Positions 1 to 6,042 of a stretch of 10,926 bases of DNA are shown piece after piece. Both the position numbers and the translations under genes were made by a program. The notes beneath the pieces were generated by a model. It had not been told where the DNA came from. It saw only the letters and a program-made list of their open reading frames with translations, and ran no database searches. Position 1 is the stretch's first letter. Each line of letters begins with the position of its first letter. The DNA comes from Bacteroidota bacterium (lineage in GTDB: Bacteria; Bacteroidota; Bacteroidia; Bacteroidales; SZUA-534): positions 1-10,926 of the forward strand of contig JAIFNJ010000139.1 of assembly GCA_020047835.1 (NCBI GenBank). The letters are read 5' to 3'.

Positions 1-862
1 TTTCACCAATCAAAGGTTTGTTTTGAGGGATGCGGATTCCGGAATACATTTCCACCATCCGGCTGGCAAAATTGAGACGTGTCTCTTTTGCATTCATTTT
101 AAATTTAAAATGATCATTTACAATGGCTATAACACTTGAAAGAGGCACATTTCCTGCTCTTTCACCCAATCCGTTTATGGTTCCGTGAATGCAATCAATA
201 CCAGCATTTAAGGCTGCATAAACATTAGCCGTTGCTAAATCATAATCGTTGTGGGCGTGAAAATCAAATTTTAATGATGGGTATCTTTCCTTAGTTTCTT
301 TAATGAATCGAAAAGTTTCATCGGGATTTAATATACCCAAAGTATCGGGTAACATAAACCGATCAATAGATGTATCTTTCAGATTATCAATCATTGAAAA
401 AACATATTCTTTGGAATTCCGCATTCCATTGCTCCAATCTTCCAAATAAATATTAACCCGTATTCCTTCATTGGCAGCCTGTTTCAATACTTCTTTTATA
501 TCGTTAAAATGTTCTTGAGGCTCTTTCCGTAACTGATAGGTACAATGATTCAACGAACCTTTTGTTAATAAATTTAATACTTTACAACCCGTGTCTTTCA
601 ACCAATTGATTGATTTCATTCCATCAACAAAGCCCAACACTTCAATCTTTTCAATATAACCATGCCGTTCAGCCCATGCGGTAATCTTCTTAACTGCTTT
701 AAATTCACCTTCGGATACTTTTGCCGAAGCAACTTCCAATCGATCCACCTTCAAATCTTCGAGCAATATCTTAGCAATACTGAGTTTTTCATCTTCAGTA
801 TAGGAAACTCCTGAGGTCTGTTCACCATCCCTGAGTGTAGTATCGAGTAAAATGATTTTCAT
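1..862 (-). CDS. Alpha-isopropylmalate / citramalate synthase family protein (3' part outside the window)
   Basis: I translated this from the ATG at 862; the frame stays open for 287 codons to the window edge, so the C-terminus is missing. It belongs to the DRE-TIM metallolyase family, which condenses acetyl-CoA with a 2-oxo acid. Visible family motifs are LLDTTLRDGEQ (residues 5-15, with the catalytic Arg and metal-binding Asp), HAHND (202-206, the metal-binding HxH) and TINGLGERAGN (228-238). Complete members carry a C-terminal regulatory (LeuA dimer) domain, which would lie beyond base 1. It follows leuC and leuD on the same strand, 106 bases after leuD, so it most likely supplies their substrate. 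In Bacteroidota this variant is usually annotated 2-isopropylmalate synthase, but whether it prefers 2-oxoisovalerate (leucine) or pyruvate (citramalate, isoleucine) cannot be read from these motifs, so I give no symbol. Family assignment is secure; substrate is not. Confidence 0.9.
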   Translation of the reverse strand, partial: MKIILLDTTLRDGEQTSGVSYTEDEKLSIAKILLEDLKVDRLEVASAKVSEGEFKAVKKITAWAERHGYIEKIEVLGFVDGMKSINWLKDTGCKVLNLLTKGSLNHCTYQLRKEPQEHFNDIKEVLKQAANEGIRVNIYLEDWSNGMRNSKEYVFSMIDNLKDTSIDRFMLPDTLGILNPDETFRFIKETKERYPSLKFDFHAHNDYDLATANVYAALNAGIDCIHGTINGLGERAGNVPLSSVIAIVNDHFKFKMNAKETRLNFASRMVEMYSGIRIPQNKPLIGE

Positions 863-866
863 TGGT

Positions 867-941
867 CTAATATTGTTTGAATTGTTGATGCAAATCTGCT
901 TCAGCAATTTTGGTTTTAAAAATTAACAGCTTACTCTTCAT
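867..941 (-). CDS. Possible 24-residue small ORF between leuD and the synthase gene
   Basis: In the leuD-synthase gap there is an ATG-started frame of 24 codons. It begins MKSKLLIFKTK, ends HQQFKQY and stops with TAG four bases before the ATG of the synthase gene. An A-rich stretch (CAACAAAAA) precedes the ATG, a common initiation context in Bacteroidota. The tight spacing would allow translational coupling. It has only three leucines and no leucine run, so it does not look like a leucine attenuator peptide. I recognise no family, and a frame of this length can arise by chance in 106 bases, so it is only a candidate. Confidence 0.2.
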   Translation of the reverse strand: MKSKLLIFKTKIAEADLHQQFKQY

Positions 942-968
942 TTTTTGTTGCTTACTATATCAATCTAC

Positions 969-1565
969 CTAATTATTGACTTTTTTTTCATAGGCTTCAA
1001 TTTTGTCTTTAATATTCAATAAATAATCAATATCGTCGTAACCCTTTAACATACATTCTTTTTTATAAGGATTGATATCAAAAGTTTCTTTAGTACCTGT
1101 GGAGGTTATTTGAATAATCTGTTTTTCAAGGTTTACTTCAATTTCAACTTTAGGATTTTTCTCAATTTCGATAAAAAGTTCTTGAAGAAACTTTTCGCTA
1201 ACCTGAACAGGAAGTAAGCCGTTATTTAAGGCATTGTTTTTAAAAATATCGGCAAAAAAACTGGACACTACAACCTTAAATCCATGGTCATAAATAGCCC
1301 AAGCGGCATGCTCCCGACTGGAACCGCTTCCAAAATTTTTACCTCCGGCTAAGATTTTACCAGAATACTTCGGGTTATTTAATGGAAACGATGCAATAGG
1401 ATTATTGGCAGCATCGTAACGCCAATCGCGAAACAAATTATCGCCAAATCCCTTACGCTCTGTTGCTTTTAAAAACCTTGCCGGAATAATCTGATCAGTA
1501 TCCACATTTTCAATGGCAAGCGGCACACAGGATGTTTTTATAGTTACAAATTTATCGATAGACAT
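969..1565 (-). CDS. leuD: 3-isopropylmalate dehydratase small subunit
   Basis: LeuD pairs with LeuC to form isopropylmalate isomerase in the cytoplasm, converting 2-isopropylmalate to 3-isopropylmalate (leucine step 2). It can also act on citramalate in organisms that make isoleucine that way. The 198-residue length is normal for bacterial LeuD. The N-terminal segment has the family pattern VPLAIENVDTDQIIPARFLKA (about residues 15-35). The swivel-domain signature AGGKNFGSGSSREHAAWA (about 73-90) carries the GSGSSREH substrate-binding loop. The ATG at 1565 gives the expected N-terminus. The gene lies 105 bases downstream of leuC in the same direction, so co-transcription is likely, although the gap holds low-complexity repeats rather than a tight junction. 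No terminator is evident between them. I see no missing key residues. Confidence 0.96.
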   Translation of the reverse strand: MSIDKFVTIKTSCVPLAIENVDTDQIIPARFLKATERKGFGDNLFRDWRYDAANNPIASFPLNNPKYSGKILAGGKNFGSGSSREHAAWAIYDHGFKVVVSSFFADIFKNNALNNGLLPVQVSEKFLQELFIEIEKNPKVEIEVNLEKQIIQITSTGTKETFDINPYKKECMLKGYDDIDYLLNIKDKIEAYEKKVNN

Positions 1566-1576
1566 TTTTTCTGATG

Positions 1577-1611
1577 TTAGAGTTTAGATATTAGAATTTA
1601 GACTTTAGATA
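1577..1611. repeat. Imperfect TTTAGA-type short repeats between leuC and leuD
   Basis: Within the 105-base leuC-leuD spacer, the plus strand carries TTAGA/TTTAGA cores several times in 35 bases, in two slightly diverged blocks (TTAGAGTTTAGATA, then TTAGAATTTAGAC plus TTTAGAT). The remainder of the spacer (about 1640-1675) is a further AT-rich TAATT-rich stretch. Such low-complexity TAGA-like intergenic repeats are familiar in Bacteroidota genomes. They show no palindrome strong enough to be a terminator. Confidence 0.55.
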
Positions 1612-1670
1612 GTAAACTTTATCTTCCGATTCTATTTTTCAATTACTAATTACACATTGTTAATTGATAA

Positions 1671-3050
1671 TTAAATAAAGTTTCTAGGATCCACAATTTT
1701 ACCAGCAATAGCCACCGCAGCAGCTGTTAACGGACTGGCAAGCATGGTTCGGGATCCAGGTCCCTGACGTCCTTCAAAATTCCGGTTTGAGGTTGCCACT
1801 GCCAATTTACCTTCCGGAACTTTATCATCGTTCATTGCTAAACATGCGGAGCATCCTGGTTGACGTAATGCTATTCCGGCTGATTGTAATACTTTATCTA
1901 ACCCTTCGGCAATGGCTTGTTTTTCAACCTGCTTTGAACCCGGAACGATCCACACGGTAACATTTTCTGCTTTCTTTTTACCTTTTACGGCTTCGGTAAA
2001 CTGCCGCAAGTCTTCAATCCGTCCATTCGTGCAACTTCCTACAAAAACATAATCAACCGGGGTATCTAAAATTGATTTCCCAGCCTGCACTTTCATGTAA
2101 TCCAATGCTTTTTTATAAGTGATATCGTCCTGTACTGGAACTTTTTGAGTAATGCCCATTCCCATTCCGGGATTAGTTCCATAAGTAATTTGGGGTTCAA
2201 TATCGGCTGCATCAAAAGTTAATACTTTATCGAACGTGGCATCTTTATCGGAATACAATGTTTTCCAGTAAGTCAGTTTTTTGTTCCATTCCTCTCCTTT
2301 TGGGGCAAATTCTTTACCTTTCAGGTAGTTAAAAGTAGTTTCATCGGGAGCAATCAATCCACCACGTGCTCCACATTCAATACTCATGTTACACACTGTC
2401 ATGCGGCCTTCCATACTCAAGCTGGTAAAAGCATCGCCGGCATATTCAATAAAATAACCAGTGCCACCACTGGCCGATATTTTTGAAATAATATACAAAA
2501 TCAAATCCTTGGATGTAACTCCATTACCTAATTTTCCATTTACTCTAATAAGCATTTTTTTAGGTTTGGGCTGCATAATACATTGGGTGGCCAAAACCAT
2601 TTCCACTTCGCTGGTTCCAATTCCAAAAGCCACGCTTCCAAAAGCACCATGAGTAGCTGTATGGCTATCACCACAAACAATGGTCATTCCGGGTTGGGTA
2701 ATACCTAATTCAGGTCCTATTACATGCACCACTCCCTGATACGGATGGTTCAATCCGTATAAAGTAATTCCATGGCGGGTGGTATTTTCTGTTAATTTAT
2801 CCACTTGCATTCGCGATAGCTTATCTTTAATGGGCTGATCCTGATTAATGGTGGGGATGTTATGATCAGGTGTGGCTACCGTATTTTGTGGACGGAAGGT
2901 TTTAATTCCCCGATTGTCTAAACCTAAAAAAGCTACCGGACTGGTCACTTCATGCACCAAATGTTTATCGATATATAAAACGTGCGGTCCTCCGGGTATT
3001 TCCTCTACCACATGGGCATCCCAAACTTTGTCGAATAATGTCTTTCCCAA
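1671..3050 (-). CDS. leuC: 3-isopropylmalate dehydratase large subunit
   Basis: LeuC is the aconitase-superfamily, 4Fe-4S-containing catalytic subunit of isopropylmalate isomerase; it works with LeuD. The 459-residue length matches the family (about 465). Visible signatures are KTLFDKVWDAHVV at the N-terminus, VCGDSHTATHGAFG (125-138), VGSCTNGR (337-344) and PGCSACLAMN (398-407). Cys340, Cys400 and Cys403 are the three cluster ligands, equivalent to Cys347/407/410 of the E. coli enzyme. The start chosen is TTG at 3050. There is no ATG between it and the upstream in-frame stop near 3083, and TTG gives the standard xGKTLFDK N-terminus; the adjacent ATT is the only other candidate. It is the first gene of the operon and has its own promoter about 55-85 bases upstream. 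Confidence 0.96.
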   Translation of the reverse strand: MGKTLFDKVWDAHVVEEIPGGPHVLYIDKHLVHEVTSPVAFLGLDNRGIKTFRPQNTVATPDHNIPTINQDQPIKDKLSRMQVDKLTENTTRHGITLYGLNHPYQGVVHVIGPELGITQPGMTIVCGDSHTATHGAFGSVAFGIGTSEVEMVLATQCIMQPKPKKMLIRVNGKLGNGVTSKDLILYIISKISASGGTGYFIEYAGDAFTSLSMEGRMTVCNMSIECGARGGLIAPDETTFNYLKGKEFAPKGEEWNKKLTYWKTLYSDKDATFDKVLTFDAADIEPQITYGTNPGMGMGITQKVPVQDDITYKKALDYMKVQAGKSILDTPVDYVFVGSCTNGRIEDLRQFTEAVKGKKKAENVTVWIVPGSKQVEKQAIAEGLDKVLQSAGIALRQPGCSACLAMNDDKVPEGKLAVATSNRNFEGRQGPGSRTMLASPLTAAAVAIAGKIVDPRNFI

Positions 3051-3103
3051 AATAAATGAATTTAATGTTAAACTTCTTGCTTACAATTCAATCAAATAAA
3101 GCA

Positions 3104-3133
3104 CAAATCTATAATAAATTAACCAAAATACAA
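3104..3133 (-). promoter_or_regulatory. Bacteroidota-type promoter for the leuC-leuD-synthase operon
   Basis: On the minus strand TAGATTTG (3111 down to 3104) is a perfect match to the -7 consensus TAnnTTTG. A TTG -33 element lies at 3133-3131, 19 bases upstream, which is the normal spacing. Transcription should start near 3097, giving a leader of roughly 45-50 bases before the TTG start of leuC. The leader is AT-rich, has no obvious Shine-Dalgarno sequence and shows no terminator/antiterminator pair. Confidence 0.7.
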
Positions 3134-3189
3134 CTTACGTATTTATACAATTAGCTTTTTTTGGTGCTCGCATGTTACAATTCGTAAGT
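3133..3189. promoter_or_regulatory. Inverted repeat ACTTACG / CGTAAGT in the divergent control region
   Basis: ACTTACG at 3133-3139 and its exact reverse complement CGTAAGT at 3183-3189 lie 43 bases apart, between the divergent leuC and repeat-protein genes. The left arm abuts the -33 element of the leuC promoter, where a regulator could act. Seven-base arms at this spacing can arise by chance, so an operator role is only a suggestion. Confidence 0.2.
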
Positions 3190-3227
3190 AATACAACCTT
3201 GTTCAATTTTTGTTTATTTTAAACAAT

Positions 3228-3272
3228 TATTGGTCTTTATTGGTCTTTAAATAATAGAAATTGTTAATTTTA
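3228..3272 (+). promoter_or_regulatory. Probable promoter region of the secreted repeat protein, with a 10-bp tandem duplication
   Basis: TATTGGTCTT occurs twice back to back (3228-3237 and 3238-3247), one helical turn apart. Downstream, TAATTTTA (3265-3272) matches the -7 consensus TAnnTTTG except for the last base. The TTG at 3240-3242, inside the second repeat copy, could be the -33 element, although the 22-base spacing is slightly long. A start near 3279 would leave a leader of about 18 bases before the ATG. The element match is imperfect, hence moderate confidence. Confidence 0.4.
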
Positions 3273-3296
3273 CCTAACACTTAAAAACTACATAAG

Positions 3297-4700
3297 ATGA
3301 AAAGCACACTACTAAAATCAACTCTTTTTATAGCTACTGTAGCCTTATCATTAAATTCCTATTCACAAATTAACTATTATGGAGTAACAGGTAATATGGT
3401 GGCCGGTGATTTTGACCAGGATGGATTGCTGGATGATATTGCCGCTTTTAATACGGCTGATGAAATTCCAACTCTGACCCTTTGGACGTCAGAAAATAGT
3501 AAAATGCAAGAGCAAGAAGCTTACTGCCAGCTTTCGTTCGATTTTCTAGGGGCATCATCGCTCAATGCTAAAATTGTAGCCGGCGACTTTGATAACGATG
3601 GCTTTATTGACGACATAGCTTCAATTTATGAAATAGGAATTGATAAAACCAGTGTAACCGTATGGCTCAATAATGAAGGACAATTTACTCCTAAACGTTG
3701 GTGGTACGGAGCCGATTTTGATGCCAATCAGACCTATCAAACCCTTGTTTCAGGCGATTTTGATAACGATGGCTTTGTAGATGATATTGCGGCCTTTTAC
3801 AATTATGATATGAAAGCTACCAAAGTATATGTTTGGTTATCGGATAACAAACAATTTGGCTGGCCTGGAACTTGGTGGATAGGTAAAGATTTTGATGCCA
3901 CACGAATTCAGGGAACAATTGTTTCAGGTGACTTCGATCAGGATGGTTTTAAAGATGATTTGGCAGCTCTTTATGATTATTCCGATGGATTTTGTAAAGC
4001 TTTTGTTTGGACAACCAACAAAAATAAATTTAACTGGCCTTATACTTGGTTTGCCCAATCAGGTTTTGAGGCGGAAAAATTGAAAGGAAATTTAATTGCT
4101 GGGGACTTCGACCAAAATGGATTCGATGATAATTTGGCTGCTTTGTATCAAAACGATGAAAATAGTTCCTCAATATTGGTTTTTAAACGTAATAAAGCAG
4201 GATTTGACCAGCCAGAAACCTGGTGGTATGGAGCCAATGAAGCCATTACAGCTAATATGCGCTTGGTTACAACCGATTTGAACAACAATTCGCAAAACGA
4301 TCAATTCACCGGACTTACCATTTCAGGAACTACAGCCTCACTAACAACCTGGACTGCTGAAGACAATCAGTTTACCTTACCGGAAGAAGTTTGGCAAGGA
4401 ATTGCGCTCTCATTAGAGGATTGCAACAAAAATGGTGGTTGCATCACGAATGAATTATCAGGTGGCATAACTGTTTACCCGAACCCGAACAATGGACAAT
4501 TTACCATTGAAATTCCAAAAGGTAAGGATGACTTGATTTCAATAACGGTATATAATGTTCTGGGCAGTCAGGTTTTAAGCTTGCAAGCACAAACCGGACA
4601 AATTATGCCTATTGATATGTCCAACTTAAAAACAGGCAGTTACGTAATTCAAATGACAGGAAATGAAATGAATCTAAAGCAAAACGTCATCATTCAATAA
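3297..4700 (+). CDS. Secreted FG-GAP/VCBS-like repeat protein with type IX secretion sorting domain
   Basis: This 467-residue protein starts with a signal peptide (basic MKSTLLK, hydrophobic core, likely cleavage near SYS-Q at 23-24). Six repeats of 56-60 residues follow, with GDFDxDGxxDDIA-type loops starting near residues 37, 97, 153, 211, 269 and a degenerate one at 326 (TDLNNNSQND). These Asp-rich loops resemble the calcium-binding loops of FG-GAP/VCBS beta-propeller blades. The middle repeats also share a second half of VWLSDNKQF and TWW/RWW-YG type. Residues about 390-467 (ITVYPNPNNGQFTIEI to NVIIQ) form a typical type A T9SS C-terminal sorting domain. The protein is therefore expected to cross the outer membrane by the Por system and be anchored or released. 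A propeller fold with lectin-like or adhesive binding is plausible but inferred; no catalytic motif is visible. It is a single-gene unit with its own control region and terminator. Confidence 0.85.
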   Translation: MKSTLLKSTLFIATVALSLNSYSQINYYGVTGNMVAGDFDQDGLLDDIAAFNTADEIPTLTLWTSENSKMQEQEAYCQLSFDFLGASSLNAKIVAGDFDNDGFIDDIASIYEIGIDKTSVTVWLNNEGQFTPKRWWYGADFDANQTYQTLVSGDFDNDGFVDDIAAFYNYDMKATKVYVWLSDNKQFGWPGTWWIGKDFDATRIQGTIVSGDFDQDGFKDDLAALYDYSDGFCKAFVWTTNKNKFNWPYTWFAQSGFEAEKLKGNLIAGDFDQNGFDDNLAALYQNDENSSSILVFKRNKAGFDQPETWWYGANEAITANMRLVTTDLNNNSQNDQFTGLTISGTTASLTTWTAEDNQFTLPEEVWQGIALSLEDCNKNGGCITNELSGGITVYPNPNNGQFTIEIPKGKDDLISITVYNVLGSQVLSLQAQTGQIMPIDMSNLKTGSYVIQMTGNEMNLKQNVIIQ

Positions 4701-4722
4701 GTTTTTCTCAAAATATAAAGGG

Positions 4723-4750
4723 AGCCTCAGAAATATTCTGGGGCTTTTTT
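4723..4750 (+). terminator. Rho-independent terminator after the repeat-protein gene
   Basis: AGCCTCAGAA (4723-4732), loop ATA (4733-4735) and TTCTGGGGCT (4736-4745) form a ten-pair stem with a single G-U wobble, followed by a T-run to 4750. It begins 22 bases after the stop codon at 4700. It should end this transcript before the tilS promoter. Confidence 0.9.
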
Positions 4751-4760
4751 GTAAATGCTC

Positions 4761-4768
4761 TATATTTG
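4761..4768 (+). promoter_or_regulatory. -7 promoter element just before tilS
   Basis: TATATTTG is a perfect TAnnTTTG -7 element located 10 bases after the terminator T-run. No good TTG/TTTG -33 element is found at the normal distance, where the terminator stem lies. The ATG at 4773 begins only four bases after the box, so transcription should start at or very near the start codon. The tilS mRNA would then be leaderless or nearly so. Confidence 0.55.
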
Positions 4769-4772
4769 CATC

Positions 4773-5744
4773 ATGTTAAAAAGGCTAAAAAATTACATTC
4801 AGGAAAACTCATTATGTAGAACCAATGATCACATTTTAGTGGCAGTTAGTGGAGGGGCTGATTCTGTGGTATTATTGTACTTACTGCACCTACTAAAATA
4901 CAAGATTGCCTTAGCCCATTGCAATTTCACCCTTCGTGGCAAAGAATCTGATAAAGATGAGCAATTTGTTAAAGCATTGGCTGAAAAATACCAAATTGAA
5001 GCTCATTTTGTTGCATTTCAGACAAAAGAATACGCTGAAGCAAACAAAATATCCATCGAAATGGCAGCCCGCGAACTGCGCTACCAATGGTTTGAGCAAC
5101 TTTGCACCGAAAACGGATATACAAAAATTGCTACGGGTCACCATTTGAACGACTCCATTGAAACCTTCTTTTTAAACCTAGCCCGGGGAACAGGAATTAC
5201 TGGAATTACTGGAATTGCACCCACAAATGGTAGAATTATTCGACCCTTATTATTTGCAACCCGCCTAGAGATTGAGGAATATGCCCGAAATGAAAAACTT
5301 GAATACCGGAACGATTCCAGTAACGATTCGCTGATTTATATGCGAAATATTATCCGTCAACAGATTATTCCAACTCTTAAAACCATTAATCCAGCTTTTG
5401 AGCAAGTTATGAGCCGTAATATTTCAAATTTTAATATGGCAGCTCAAATTTACAACCAATCAGTGTTAGAATTACTTAACGGATTTGTCACAACACATGG
5501 TGGGCAACAAAAGATTGATATTAAAAAACTACAGAATTCAAATTATCAAGAAACCCTGCTGTTTGAATTTCTTTCGCCGCTCGGATTTAGTTACGATTCC
5601 GTAATAAAGATACTTCAATGCCTTGAAAAGGAATCCGGGCGCATATTCTTTTCGGAATCGCATCAGCTTGTGGTTGATCGAGATTTCATTTTTATTGAGC
5701 CCATGAATAAAACCGACGATTCTTTTATTATTAACGATATCTGA
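4773..5744 (+). CDS. tilS: tRNA(Ile)-lysidine synthetase, catalytic and middle domains (truncated by frameshift)
   Basis: TilS uses ATP and lysine to convert C34 of the CAU-anticodon tRNA(Ile2) to lysidine, so that it reads AUA as isoleucine. The ATG at 4773 gives the usual MLKRxKxYI N-terminus; an in-frame ATG at 4755 would add six residues lying across the -7 box and is rejected. The N-type PP-loop SGGADS is at residues 26-31, HCNFTLRG at 49-56, ATGHHLNDSIET at 120-131, then GTGITGITGI and NDSSNDSLIYMRNIIR. The frame stops at a TGA (5742-5744) after 323 residues, before the C-terminal domain, which continues in the +1 frame. Removing one base near 5741 would restore a protein of about 422 residues, normal for the family. 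AUA codons are used in neighbouring genes (for example twice in the adenosine deaminase around 8578-8588), so a working TilS is expected. The break is either a real mutation or a sequencing error. Confidence 0.9.
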   Translation: MLKRLKNYIQENSLCRTNDHILVAVSGGADSVVLLYLLHLLKYKIALAHCNFTLRGKESDKDEQFVKALAEKYQIEAHFVAFQTKEYAEANKISIEMAARELRYQWFEQLCTENGYTKIATGHHLNDSIETFFLNLARGTGITGITGIAPTNGRIIRPLLFATRLEIEEYARNEKLEYRNDSSNDSLIYMRNIIRQQIIPTLKTINPAFEQVMSRNISNFNMAAQIYNQSVLELLNGFVTTHGGQQKIDIKKLQNSNYQETLLFEFLSPLGFSYDSVIKILQCLEKESGRIFFSESHQLVVDRDFIFIEPMNKTDDSFIINDI

Positions 5745-6042
5745 AAACTACCACATTATTCAAAACAATAAAGTGGCCAATTTAGATGCTGAGAAAACTC
5801 AGTTTCCAATTATCATCAGACATTGGAAAACTGGCGACCATTTTTTTCCATTAGGTATGCAACAACCAAAAAAAATAAGCGATTTTTTTACCGATCTAAA
5901 GATTGACCGCTTAACTAAAGATAAAATATGGTTAATGGAAAGCGGAGGCGAAATTGCATGGATAATGGGTTACCGTATTGACGACCGCTTTAAAGTAACC
6001 AAAAATACGCGACGCCTACTACAGCTCAAACTTCAAGAATAA
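5743..6042 (+). pseudogene. tilS: Displaced C-terminal substrate-binding domain of TilS
   Basis: Read from 5743 in the frame one base ahead of the upstream tilS frame, this 99-residue segment begins ENYHIIQNNKVAN. It contains the TilS C-terminal domain pattern: HWKTGDHFFPLGM, then PKKISDFFTDLKI, then IAWIMGYRIDDRF, and ends RRLLQLKLQE. This domain helps grip the tRNA acceptor region. The frame is open back to 5707, so the shift lies between about 5704 and 5744. A GTG at 5773 could in principle start it, but it has no ribosome binding site and would omit the domain's leading linker. I therefore treat the segment as the broken 3' part of tilS rather than an independent gene. Its last 17 bases overlap the end of the convergent hydrolase gene. 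Confidence 0.85.

Noticed and set aside
863..968. Leucine attenuator in the leuD-synthase gap
   Set aside because: There is no run of leucine codons and no stable terminator/antiterminator pair.
2461..3099. Plus-strand frames opposite leuC
   Set aside because: They lie antisense to a well-conserved gene and their translations show no motifs; they are shadows of leuC codon use.
3892..4281. Other-frame ORFs inside the repeat-protein gene
   Set aside because: They recur because the underlying repeats recur, and they have no independent start signals.
5193..5217. Three tandem copies of GGAATT(ACT) inside tilS
   Set aside because: They encode the GTGITGITGI segment, which matches the normal GTGIxGLxGI motif of the family, so no expansion is needed to explain them.
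5736..5746. Programmed +1 frameshift of the prfB type at the tilS stop (ATC TGA)
   Set aside because: The isoleucine tRNA on ATC could not re-pair well with TCT in the +1 frame, and there is no upstream Shine-Dalgarno-like stimulator as in prfB. A one-base error or mutation is simpler.
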